Made by a program: the position numbers and the translations under genes. From contig NZ_FOYS01000006.1 of assembly GCF_900115785.1 (NCBI RefSeq), positions 174,411 to 238,410 on the forward strand: a stretch of DNA of 64,000 nt, in the 5' to 3' direction. Positions within the stretch are counted from its first letter, which is position 1; every line of letters begins with the position of its first letter. The stretch is from Halogeometricum limi (lineage in GTDB: Archaea > Halobacteriota > Halobacteria > Halobacteriales > Haloferacaceae). The notes beneath the pieces are model-generated. The model had not been told where the DNA came from. It was given only the letters and a program-made list of their open reading frames with translations, and did not search any database. Of this stretch, positions 10,301 through 17,341 are shown piece after piece.

Positions 10301-10646
10301 GCCGACTGCGACGTCGACGCCAACCGTGACGCCAACACCGACTGCGACGCCGACCGCAACCCCGACGCGGACGCCGGTGATGACGCAGACGCCCGTCGCA
10401 CTGACCGAGGCGGCGGCGACGCCCGCGACGACGACAGAAACGGGAACGAAGACGTCCGCGACGACGACCGAGGCGCAGACGGCGAACGCGGCGAACGCGA
10501 CGGACTCGTCCTCGTCTTCCGGAGGCGAGGCGAGGACGCCCACCGTCACCGGGACGGGCGTCCCCGGGTTCTCGCCGGTGACCGCCGTCGTGGCACTCGG
10601 CGCGGCGACGTTGCTCGTCGCGAGGCGGCGTCGGACCGGCGGATGA
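7356..10646 (+). CDS. Large S8 subtilisin-like protease with PGF-CTERM anchor
   Basis: The 1096-residue protein begins with a Sec signal (about 1-29), a Thr/Pro-rich spacer and an I9-like propeptide region. The S8 catalytic domain follows, with Asp near 239 in VAVIDVE, His near 273 in GGHGTATAE and Ser near 545 in GTSAATPHTAG. After the protease come a beta-helix-like N-X-S/T-rich region (about 610-830), an ASH/choice-of-anchor-like beta domain (about 840-930), a low-complexity Thr/Pro/Ala stretch and a C-terminal PGFSPVTAVV tail with one helix and RRRR. The tail marks it as an archaeosortase-processed surface protein (ArtA pathway in Haloferax). The ATG at 7356 is chosen because it overlaps the stop of the upstream lipoprotein gene. 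The target substrate is unknown. Confidence 0.93.
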   Translation: MHSRAVLAAVAVVLVVVAGVGAPVVSALGPTATQTATETVTTAETEGQTRTTTPATATPQRTATATPRRTATSTLERRTATRTPSDGEPVARDSKPAKSADDASTAARRKVADALLAASESRASHDVATTSTVTSEEANERSIVVELDERRIRDGRAAAVRVLGGGAVTAHGRYVEATATREELLALAAEPSVSYVRQPARPVSFAGSDGTTEAVETARLESLHARGYGGENVTVAVIDVEQFDLDNPALDGRVVATRDYTGTGIDTASTGGHGTATAELVAETAPNASLVLVRVDSYFDFRRAVDWVEQNTSTDVVSMSLGWYNVGPLDGTSEMDRLINGSVENGTSWVVSAGNSAGGHHWNGTWTDPDGDGRLNVNGSREYFTLEGDTSLTVWAQWNDWENRTEDYDVYLYDDPDVENATPIADSRNLQSGRGTPTEYLSGSVSSQPTTLYLTVEAADANGTSDFDVFLNGEFEFASSSTDARSLTLAATNPRAVTVGAYDQADGTLESFSSRGPTIDGRVKPDVVAADNVSSSAYGRFYGTSAATPHTAGVLATLLDANRRLTPEALKTNLTESARPRGGTPDNRTGYGAVDASRAVAGLGTYDLPPDGRLRYDGDYRLDTGGSATPNSLVVDAANVTLDGDGETFAAAEGDAVLTATRNATTLSVRDLTLTNRAVGVAAANLTTLELANVTAETDTALAVSNVSAVSLTNVSPADAPSFDLTGENLSLGLDRSDAPPNRSRLSAAPNVTFAAVNATSQTNVTNASDTSDAATATVTLRYDESYANESTVAVWTNAGGAWNETNASVDTAANTATVTASENGTYGVYAVGEPGADVPSSVALDTEVDTATATNATVANVGRATLTVLDADVVGPAADQFAVVDAPKNRTVEPGTTLDVRVRYAPNATGDHAATLSVTTAELGVLTVEIDGTAAVAATPTPTPTPTPTPEPTATSEGSSGGSSSAPPPAPAPTPEPVTQTPTATSTPTVTPTPTATPTATPTRTPVMTQTPVALTEAAATPATTTETGTKTSATTTEAQTANAANATDSSSSSGGEARTPTVTGTGVPGFSPVTAVVALGAATLLVARRRRTGG

Positions 10647-10665
10647 GACGTCGGAAACGAGACGA

Positions 10666-11076
10666 CTATCGAACCGGACGCTCCGTCGCCGAGGGGTCGG
10701 CCAACGCCTCGGAGAGTTCGACCGACTCCGCGTCCGCCGCCGCGTCGTCGCCGAACACCGCGCCGGGAACGGTGACGACGACGGCGTCGCCGACGCCGCG
10801 AAGTCGTCGATACGGAATCCTGATGCCCGCGGCGCCCACCGAGAGGTTCGGGAACCGGGATTCGTCGACGCCGTCGACGAGCAACGCCGACGCCCGTTCG
10901 GCTTCGAGGTCGACGGCGAACCCGGCGACGTCACCGAGGCGATAGCCGTCGCGGGTGAACACCGGACGCCCCTCGAACTCCGAGAGCACCGTTCCGCGGT
11001 TCGGGTGTGCCTGCGCCTGCGTCTGCATCTGCGTCCGTGACGCCGAGTCGAGCGTCGTATCCGGGTCGGCGACCAT
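10666..11076 (-). CDS. PRC-barrel domain protein
   Basis: This is a 136-residue cytoplasmic protein from the ATG at 11076; a longer frame to 11139 exists but would start upstream of the promoter. The core FEGRPVFTRDGYRLGDVAGF, followed by the acidic segment ending RIPYRRLRGVGDAVVVTVP, is typical of archaeal PRC-barrel proteins. These are small beta-barrels related to the RimM C-terminal domain and are often linked to RNA processing or, in recent archaeal work, to cell-division machinery. The gene converges on the subtilase gene and diverges from moxR. The role of this copy cannot be told from sequence. Confidence 0.8.
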   Translation of the reverse strand: MVADPDTTLDSASRTQMQTQAQAHPNRGTVLSEFEGRPVFTRDGYRLGDVAGFAVDLEAERASALLVDGVDESRFPNLSVGAAGIRIPYRRLRGVGDAVVVTVPGAVFGDDAAADAESVELSEALADPSATERPVR

Positions 11077-11101
11077 CTCGACGGGACGTGCCCACTCAGA
11101 G

Positions 11102-11111
11102 ACGATAAAAC
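11102..11111 (-). promoter_or_regulatory. TATA box for the PRC-barrel gene
   Basis: On the minus strand the sequence reads GTTTTATC, centred about 27-30 bp upstream of the ATG at 11076. This is the spacing expected for a leaderless haloarchaeal transcript and supports the shorter start. Confidence 0.55.
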
Positions 11112-11163
11112 AGTTGGAACTCCGACGGGAAAAGTTCAAACGGTGGTCCGCCGAATCGCCCGC

Positions 11164-12126
11164 ATGGACGTCTCACAGGCCGCCGCGACGTGCGACGAGG
11201 TGGTCGAGGCAGTCGGTGCCGCGGTCATCGCGGACCGCGACTTCCTCGAAACCGTCTTGACCGGTGTGCTCGCCCGGGGTCACGTCCTCTTAGAGGACGT
11301 CCCCGGAACCGGAAAGACGCTGACCGCCCGGAGCGTCGCCGCCGCCCTCGGCCTCTCGTTCTCCCGCATCCAGTTCACGCCCGACCTCCTCCCCGCCGAC
11401 ATCACCGGGTCGAACGTCTACGACGAGACGGCCGGTGGATTCGACTTCAACGCCGGACCGATATTCGCGAACGTCGTCCTCGCCGACGAGATAAACCGCG
11501 CGCCGCCGAAGACGCAGGCCGCCCTCCTCGAAGCGATGGGCGAGGGACAGGTGACCGTCGACGGCGTCACGCACGAACTGCCGGACCCGTTCTTCGTCAT
11601 CGCGACGCAGAACCCCGTCGAACAGGAGGGGACGTTCCGCCTGCCGGAAGCCCAGCGAGACCGCTTCGTCGTCAAGACCGAACTGGGGTACCCCGACCGG
11701 GCGGGAGAGCGAGAACTCGTCGACAGGCGGGACGACCGGACGCGACGCGCACCGACCGTCTCTCGCGTCGTCGGCGACGGTCAGGTGACCGCCCTCCGGG
11801 CCGTCCCCGAGACGGTTCGCGTCGACGGCAAACTCCGCGACTACGTCGTCGACCTCGGTCGGGCGAGTCGCGAGGACTCCCGCGTCGCCGTCGGCGTCTC
11901 GCCGCGCGGCGTTCAGCGCCTGTTCGAGGCCGTCCGCGCCCGCGCCGTGATTCGAAAGCGAGACTACGTCGTCCCGGACGACGTGAAAGCGGTCGTCCCC
12001 GCGGTGTTCCGACACCGACTCGTCCTCACCTCCGACGCCCGCGTCCGCGGCGTCGACCCTCTCGACGTGGTGTCGGACCTCCTCGACGACGTTCCCGTTC
12101 CCGCCGTCGCGTCCGCGAGTCGGTGA
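11164..12126 (+). CDS. MoxR-family AAA+ ATPase
   Basis: This 320-residue AAA+ ATPase has Walker A DVPGTGKT, Walker B VVLADEINR, the MoxR-typical ATQNPVEQEGTFRLPEAQ stretch and an arginine-finger region. MoxR proteins act as chaperones that mature or insert metal/cofactor sites, usually together with DUF58/VWA-domain partners. A DUF58-transglutaminase operon lies about 6 kb further on (17342-23953), on the opposite strand. In many prokaryotes moxR heads that operon, so here the module looks split. The ATG at 11164 is preferred to the GTG at 11143. Confidence 0.92.
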   Translation: MDVSQAAATCDEVVEAVGAAVIADRDFLETVLTGVLARGHVLLEDVPGTGKTLTARSVAAALGLSFSRIQFTPDLLPADITGSNVYDETAGGFDFNAGPIFANVVLADEINRAPPKTQAALLEAMGEGQVTVDGVTHELPDPFFVIATQNPVEQEGTFRLPEAQRDRFVVKTELGYPDRAGERELVDRRDDRTRRAPTVSRVVGDGQVTALRAVPETVRVDGKLRDYVVDLGRASREDSRVAVGVSPRGVQRLFEAVRARAVIRKRDYVVPDDVKAVVPAVFRHRLVLTSDARVRGVDPLDVVSDLLDDVPVPAVASASR

Positions 12127-12173
12127 GCGACGCACGGAGGAAGCGACGCCCGGACGCACGGATGAAGCGACGC

Positions 12174-12779
12174 TCACTCCCGTTCGTCGACGGTCAGGTT
12201 CGCCGCACAGCAAGAAGAGACGTAGTCGTCGTGTCGCCGGACCAGTTTGCACGCGCGATACCGCCGAGCGACCACCTCCTCGCAGGCCGCACAGGAGAGG
12301 ACGTACGCCGCGGGGGCGAACCGCCGGACGCGAATCGGCGCGTCGACGGCCGCGGCGCGTCGCTCGAACCGCGGACCGTGGTCCGTCGTCCCGAACCGCT
12401 GGAACTCTTCGACGTGGACCAACTCGTGTCTGAGCGTCGCCGTCCACTCTGCCTCCGAGAAAGCGTCGAACGCCGCCCACGTCAGCGAGACGGTACAGGT
12501 CGGCACGTCGCCGTCCCAGTCTCGCTCCTCGCCGACCACCGCACCGTCGATTCGCGGGCGTTTGACGGCCGCCGCGCGACGCTTCGCGCGGGTCGACACC
12601 TCCCACTCGACGCGAGAGAGGTCCACCGCGAACGCGTCCGTCTCCGCGACGCGTTCGCAGTACGCCCGCGACCACGCGCAGAGTTCCTCGTGCGTCGTTA
12701 TCGCGTCGAACGCGACCGACGCGTCAAAGACGAGCCTCGTCGACCCCGCCGGCGCGTCAGAACCTCCCTCGCCAGTCAC
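12174..12779 (-). CDS. SprT-like zinc metallopeptidase
   Basis: The protein is about 201 residues from the GTG at 12779. It carries the SprT/Spartan metallopeptidase motif HELVHVEEFQ, with a third ligand likely in FGTTDHGPRF. A C-terminal zinc-ribbon-like segment follows, with two CxxC-type pairs (CAACEE and later CKL...SSCCAANL). SprT-like proteins in eukaryotes cut DNA-protein crosslinks; the haloarchaeal versions are uncharacterised. It is convergent with moxR and divergent from the M20 amidohydrolase gene. A longer frame reaching 12962 runs into the opposite gene and is rejected. Confidence 0.85.
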   Translation of the reverse strand: MTGEGGSDAPAGSTRLVFDASVAFDAITTHEELCAWSRAYCERVAETDAFAVDLSRVEWEVSTRAKRRAAAVKRPRIDGAVVGEERDWDGDVPTCTVSLTWAAFDAFSEAEWTATLRHELVHVEEFQRFGTTDHGPRFERRAAAVDAPIRVRRFAPAAYVLSCAACEEVVARRYRACKLVRRHDDYVSSCCAANLTVDERE

Positions 12780-12864
12780 TGCCCGGGTCGTCTCGTCGGG
12801 GCGACAAATCCGTTTGGGTCGCCGCAGACAGTCGATTGATAACCCCCCGCACTCCACCCACAGT

Positions 12865-14115
12865 ATGAACGTCTCGTCTGACCGACTCCGCGACGACATC
12901 GAAGCGAACGCCGCGTTCGGCGAACTGGCCACCGACGAGGGTCGGGGCCGAACCGTCCTCACGGGAAGCGACGCGAACGCCGACGCCCGCGACTACTTCG
13001 TCTCGCGCCTCGAAGACGCCGGACTCGACGTCCGCGTGGACAGCGTCGGGAACGTCGTCGGCCGGTGGACGCCCGACGCCGCCGACCCCGACGCCGCACC
13101 GGTCGCCGCGGGGAGCCACCTCGACTCCGTCCCCGAGGGCGGCATCTTCGACGGGCCACTCGGCGTCTACGCCGCGCTCGAATCCGTTCGGACGATGCAA
13201 GACGAGCGTGTCGAACTCGCTCGGCCGGTCGAAGTCGTCTGCTTCACCGAGGAGGAGGGCCAGCGGTTCGCAGGTGGCCTCCTCGGGTCGTCCGTCGCCT
13301 CGGGCCTGGTCGAACTCGACGACGCCCTCGCACTCACCGACGACGACGGCGCGACGCTGGAATCGGCGCTCGAAGAGATGGGCTACCGCGGTGAGGGTCT
13401 CGTGGACGCCAGCGAGTGGGACTCGTGGCTGGAACTGCACATCGAACAGGGGACGCGACTCGAAGACGCCGGGATTCCGGTCGGCGTCGTCACGGACGTG
13501 ACCGGTATCTTCCACTGCGAGGTGGAGATACGAGGCGAAGCGGACCACGCCGGAAGTACGCCGATGCCCGGCCGGAGAGACGCCCTCGCGGCGGCGAGCG
13601 AACTCGTCCTCGACGTGGAACGCGAGGCGAACGAGATAGTCGAGACCGAGAGCGACTCGGCCGTCGGAACCGTCGGAAAGGTGAACGTCGCGCCGAACGC
13701 GACGAACGTCATCCCCGGCCGCGTCGAACTCGGTATCGACATCCGTGACGTGGAGGCCGCGTCCATCTCGCGGCAGACCGCACGGGTGAAGGAGGTGTGC
13801 GAACGCCTCGAACGCGAGCGTGACGTGGAGACGACGTTCGAGACGCACCTCGACGTGTCGCCCGTCCCGCTGTCCGAGCGCTGTGTCGAAGCGGTTCGCG
13901 CCGGAGCAGACGACGCCGGATTCGACTGCATGACCCTCCACTCGGGCGCGGCCCACGACACCCAACGCGTGGCGAAGGCGACGGACGCCGGGATGCTGTT
14001 CTCGCCGTCCAGAGACGGTATCTCGCACAATCCGCTCGAGTGGACCGACTGGGACGACTGCGCGGCGGCGGCGAGCGCGCTGGCCGGTGGACTTCGAGAA
14101 CTGGCGAGCGAGTAG
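12865..14115 (+). CDS. M20-family Zn-dependent amidohydrolase (N-carbamoyl-amino-acid hydrolase/allantoate amidohydrolase type)
   Basis: This 416-residue protein is a di-metal M20 hydrolase of the hydantoinase/carbamoylase subfamily. Metal-ligand motifs are visible: GSHLDSVPEGGIFDGPLG, FTEEEGQRF, the substrate-side ELHIEQG, the dimerisation-lid motif GEADHAGSTPM and the C-terminal HSGAAHD. Family members hydrolyse N-carbamoyl-L-amino acids, ureidoglycolate/allantoate or beta-ureidopropionate. No purine or hydantoin genes adjoin it, so the substrate is open. The ATG at 12865 follows a TATA-like TTGATAAC at about 12834, so the transcript is probably leaderless. Confidence 0.92.
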   Translation: MNVSSDRLRDDIEANAAFGELATDEGRGRTVLTGSDANADARDYFVSRLEDAGLDVRVDSVGNVVGRWTPDAADPDAAPVAAGSHLDSVPEGGIFDGPLGVYAALESVRTMQDERVELARPVEVVCFTEEEGQRFAGGLLGSSVASGLVELDDALALTDDDGATLESALEEMGYRGEGLVDASEWDSWLELHIEQGTRLEDAGIPVGVVTDVTGIFHCEVEIRGEADHAGSTPMPGRRDALAAASELVLDVEREANEIVETESDSAVGTVGKVNVAPNATNVIPGRVELGIDIRDVEAASISRQTARVKEVCERLERERDVETTFETHLDVSPVPLSERCVEAVRAGADDAGFDCMTLHSGAAHDTQRVAKATDAGMLFSPSRDGISHNPLEWTDWDDCAAAASALAGGLRELASE

Positions 14116-14155
14116 GCCGTCCAGGCCCGAACGGCGGCCCGTGGAGGTCGAACGC

Positions 14156-15463
14156 TCAGCAGGAACAGTAGTAGTCGGCGTCGCCGAACTCGGTTTCCAA
14201 GAGCCGAGCGGTCGGTCCGGGGTCTGCGGGGTCGAAGACGGCGGCGACGACGCCCGCGTCCCCCGGCACCCCCGCAGCGAGTGCGGTCCACTCGGCGCGT
14301 GAGACCACGTCGGGCATCGTCGGTGACCCCGCGAGTTCGGCGAGGTAGTCTCGGAGAGAGACCCACCGGTCTGCGACCGGTTCGACCGATTCGACCGACT
14401 CCACGACCGACGCTGGCGCGCCGTCGCCGAGTGCGTCGACGTACGCCAGTCCGGGCAGGTCGACACCGGCGGCGACCGGGAGTCCGATCCACTTCCACGG
14501 TCGGGTGTTCACGTCGAGGAGGACGTCTTCGTCGCGGGCGGGGTCGCGGACGAACTCCGCCTCGCTGATGCCGCGGTATCCGGCGTCTTCGAGGACGGAG
14601 AGTCCACGCTCACGGACGTGCGGCGACTCGATGCGGTCGACGACGCAGGAGCTTCCCAGTCCGCGCGGGTGGCGGACGACCGGGTTTGCGACGAGTCCGA
14701 CGGTGTCGCCTCCCTCGAGTCGCCGGTACGAAGCGAACGAGCGGTCCTCGCCGGGGACGCTGTCGACGTGTTGCTGCGCCATCACGCGGACACCGGCGTC
14801 GCGAGCGGTCGCGACGGCGTCCGCGAACGCCGCTTCGTCCGACGCGACGACGACGTTCGTGCCGACGAGTTCTTCGAACTCGCGCTTGCGCGCGGGCTTG
14901 ACGACCAACGGATAGCCGAGTCGCTCGGCGGCCTCCTCGGGGTCGACGAGGGGTGGAGCCGCCGAGTCGGCCTCGGCGTCCGCTCCGCGCTCACGGTCAC
15001 CGACGCCCGCGAGTCGGTACGTCTCCGGGTAGGGCACGTCGAGTCTCTCGGCTGCGGCGTACAACCGCTCTTTGTCGAGGACGCGCTCGACGGTGTCCGG
15101 CGCGAACGAGAGGCGGACGCCCGCCGGACGCGCTTCGGCGAGTGCGAGCACCCACTCGTCCATACAGCCGAACGCGACCGGTTCGTGGTCGAATGCCGCC
15201 GCGACGCGCTCGACGTCGGCGCGAAAGCCCGCGAGGTCGTCAAGCGGGTAGGTAACCGCGCCCGCGACGTCGACAGCCTCGGACGGCGGTGCCACGCCGT
15301 CGCCGACCCGGTCGAGCGCGATTACGGGGACGCCGTGCGCCGAGAGCGCGCGCGCCACCCCGAGGCCGGTGATGTGTGCGTTGGCGACCAGTGCGGGCGG
15401 TCGGTCGAACGTTCGCGACTCGAGTTCGGCGACGAGGTCGTCCAGCGAGTGAAACTCTGTCAT
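14156..15463 (-). CDS. ATP-grasp carboxylate-amine ligase-like enzyme
   Basis: From ATG 15463 the product is 435 residues. The N-terminal Rossmann-like part (ALVANAHITGLGVARAL) and the central ATP-grasp fold (LDKERLYAAAERLDVPYP, PLVVKPARK, and the Mg-binding EAEFVRDP / LLDVNTRPW) match predicted ATP-grasp enzymes of the COG3919 type. Such enzymes join a carboxylate to an amine or other nucleophile. They are common near surface-polysaccharide or cofactor genes, but here the neighbours give no pathway. The C terminus ends in YYCSC. Confidence 0.82.
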   Translation of the reverse strand: MTEFHSLDDLVAELESRTFDRPPALVANAHITGLGVARALSAHGVPVIALDRVGDGVAPPSEAVDVAGAVTYPLDDLAGFRADVERVAAAFDHEPVAFGCMDEWVLALAEARPAGVRLSFAPDTVERVLDKERLYAAAERLDVPYPETYRLAGVGDRERGADAEADSAAPPLVDPEEAAERLGYPLVVKPARKREFEELVGTNVVVASDEAAFADAVATARDAGVRVMAQQHVDSVPGEDRSFASYRRLEGGDTVGLVANPVVRHPRGLGSSCVVDRIESPHVRERGLSVLEDAGYRGISEAEFVRDPARDEDVLLDVNTRPWKWIGLPVAAGVDLPGLAYVDALGDGAPASVVESVESVEPVADRWVSLRDYLAELAGSPTMPDVVSRAEWTALAAGVPGDAGVVAAVFDPADPGPTARLLETEFGDADYYCSC

Positions 15464-15647
15464 ACTCGCGGGACGGAGAGCACCTGAAAAGTGGCGTCGG
15501 TCGGGGCACGTCTGGCCGGTGTTGGCGACGTGCGGAACGGGAATCGGCACGGGAACCGGCTCCAAGCGCGTGAAAAATCCGCCGCTGAACCGCGCTTTCC
15601 CGGCCGTTCGTCGTGGGTCCGGGACAGTCGGTGGCGACGAGACGGAG

Positions 15648-15830
15648 ATGGCGCACGGGATGTCGAAGAACCGACTGCGGGCGATGGTGACCTACCGCGG
15701 TGCCGACGCCGTCCGCGAGGAGGACGAGCGCCGAGACGCGACGACGGCCGTCCGACCACCCGGCGCGCTGCGACCGCCGACCGCCCCGGCGAGAGCGACG
15801 CCAGAACGCGGCGAGATGGGGCGGCGCTAG
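15648..15830 (+). CDS. Possible small hypothetical protein (60 aa)
   Basis: A 60-codon frame starts with ATG and reads MAHGMSKNRLRAMVTYRG, followed by charged residues (DAVREEDERRD) and a Pro/Ala/Arg-rich end. The first half looks like a haloarchaeal small protein, but the second half is low complexity and could be chance reading of GC-rich DNA. There is no recognised domain and no clear promoter. Treat it as doubtful. Confidence 0.25.
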   Translation: MAHGMSKNRLRAMVTYRGADAVREEDERRDATTAVRPPGALRPPTAPARATPERGEMGRR

Positions 15831-15916
15831 CGCGGCGGCCGGGGGGCCGGCGGCCGGCGGCCCGCGAGGAGGTGAGTGGTGGGGAGGGGGGTGCGGGGGG
15901 AGGGGAGGAGAGAGGG
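15827..15916 (+). other. G-run tract
   Basis: About 90 bases of almost unbroken G-rich sequence contain more than six runs of four or more G, including GGGGGGCCGG and GGGGGGAGGGG. On the plus strand it could form G-quadruplexes just before the SOUL gene. It may act in transcription or translation, or may simply be slippage-prone spacer. Confidence 0.45.
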
Positions 15917-15945
15917 GTTTTGTCGTCTGCGAACCACTATCGTGT

Positions 15946-16638
15946 ATGAAGAGAGCAGCGAAACTCCTCCTCGGTGGCGTCGGCGTCGCCCTCGCGGCGT
16001 GGACGGCGTGGGGCGTCTACAGCAGTCGGTCGGCCGAACGCGTCCCGTACGAGACGGTTCGGAGCATCGGCGAGGTGGAGATACGGCGCTACCCGCGGAC
16101 GCTCCTCGTCGAGACGACAGCGGCCGACACGAACGCGGCGTTTCGTCGCCTGTTCGCCTACATCTCGGGCGAGAACGAACGGGCCGAGTCGGTGTCGATG
16201 ACCGCACCCGTCCGCTCGGACGGGACGGCGAGGAACGGAGAACGAGGCGGGCGGGAACTGTCGACGGCCGCGTCCGCCCGCGCCGACGACGGGCAGAAGG
16301 TGTCGATGACCGCGCCCGTCCGGACCGACGAGGACCGCGGCGGGGTTCGGATGGCGTTCTACCTCCCGGCCGAGTACACGTTGGAGACGGCGCCGGTGCC
16401 GACGAACTCAGACGTTCGCCTGGTGGTCGAGGGGGCGCGGACAACGGCCGTGAAGGCGTTCTCGTGGTGGGCGACGGACCGCCGCGTGGCGGACGCCGAG
16501 GCGTCACTGCTCGCGACGCTGGAGCGCGAAGGGGTCGAGACGCACGACGAACCCTCGCTGTTGCAGTACAACGACCCGTACACGCCACCGTACATGCAGC
16601 GACACGAAGTCGCAGTCACAGTCGCAGTCGACGCCTGA
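15946..16638 (+). CDS. SOUL-family heme-binding-like protein, membrane anchored
   Basis: This 230-residue protein has one N-terminal transmembrane helix or uncleaved signal (about 5-24) followed by a SOUL domain. Family hallmarks are visible: VPYETVRSIGEVEIRRYP at the start, two copies of the VSMTAPV motif (around residues 83 and 116) and a late LLQYNDPYTPPYMQRHEV segment. SOUL proteins bind heme or related tetrapyrroles in some organisms; function in haloarchaea is not established. The region between the two SMTAPV copies is a short insertion rich in Arg/Gly/Ala. The ATG at 15946 is chosen because it places the helix at the N terminus. Confidence 0.88.
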   Translation: MKRAAKLLLGGVGVALAAWTAWGVYSSRSAERVPYETVRSIGEVEIRRYPRTLLVETTAADTNAAFRRLFAYISGENERAESVSMTAPVRSDGTARNGERGGRELSTAASARADDGQKVSMTAPVRTDEDRGGVRMAFYLPAEYTLETAPVPTNSDVRLVVEGARTTAVKAFSWWATDRRVADAEASLLATLEREGVETHDEPSLLQYNDPYTPPYMQRHEVAVTVAVDA

Positions 16639-16664
16639 GTTTCCGCACGGCTGCGGGTGGACGC

Positions 16665-17222
16665 TCAGTCGTCCCGCCGCGCGCGCCATTCGTCTTCGAG
16701 GATGCCGTAGCGGACTCTGTCGCACCACTCGCCGTCGACGTACGCCTCCTCTCGGGCGACGCCTTCCTGTTCGAACCCGAGTTTCTCCAAGACGCGTCGC
16801 GACGCCGCGTTGTCCTCGAACGTGCAGGCTTTCACTCGGTGGAGGCCGAGTTCGTCGAACCCGTAGTCCAGCATCGTCTCGGCGGCGGCCGTCGCGTAGC
16901 CGTTGTTCCAGTGGTCGTACGCCACCCAGTAGGCCAACTCCGCGTAGCGACAACCGACGGCGTTCGTCTCCTCGCGGACGAGGTAGACGAAGCCGACGGG
17001 TTCGTCGTCGTCGTCGCGGACCACGAGTCCGACCGTCTCTTCGTCTCGACCCATCTGTCCCCCGAGACGAGCGGTGAGGTGGTCCGCGCTCGTCGGCTTG
17101 CGAACGTTGCGGGTGGCGCGGAGTCGCGGGTCGTTCTCGTTCTCTCTGAGGAAGGCGAGGTCCGACTGGTCGGCGGGGCAGAGGGTGACGCCGTCGCCGT
17201 GGAGGAACACCGGTCCGGACAT
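16665..17222 (-). CDS. GNAT acetyltransferase, RimJ/RimL type
   Basis: This 185-residue enzyme has the RimJ/RimL-like N-acetyltransferase layout. It has an N-terminal GDGVTLCPADQSDLAFLR segment, acetyl-CoA-binding motif A in YWVAYDHWNNGYATAAAE and motif B in LGLHRVKACTFEDNAASRRV, followed by LEKLGFEQEG. It probably acetylates a protein N terminus or a small amine. The start at ATG 17222 is used because upstream residues in the longer frame do not match the family. It sits just downstream of, and convergent with, the SOUL gene. Confidence 0.88.
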   Translation of the reverse strand: MSGPVFLHGDGVTLCPADQSDLAFLRENENDPRLRATRNVRKPTSADHLTARLGGQMGRDEETVGLVVRDDDDEPVGFVYLVREETNAVGCRYAELAYWVAYDHWNNGYATAAAETMLDYGFDELGLHRVKACTFEDNAASRRVLEKLGFEQEGVAREEAYVDGEWCDRVRYGILEDEWRARRDD

Positions 17223-17341
17223 AGACAGGTGCAGGTGTGAGGTGGGGCCGCTAAAGTGCGATGGCCGAACAGGGCGTCCGTTCGACACGATTGGGGCGAA
17301 TCAGCGAGTTCAGCCGGTCGGGCGAGGTAACCGAATCCCGG

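Larger units (their letters stand above)
15464..15945. other. Gap between the ATP-grasp and SOUL genes
   Basis: This stretch holds promoter-like sequence for the flanking genes, one doubtful small open frame at 15648-15830 and an extremely G-rich tract at about 15827-15916. No RNA gene was recognised. Confidence 0.5.

Noticed and set aside
10170..10420. Repeated ACGCCGAC-type DNA
   Set aside because: It encodes the Thr/Pro-rich stalk of the subtilase and is coding low complexity, not a regulatory array.
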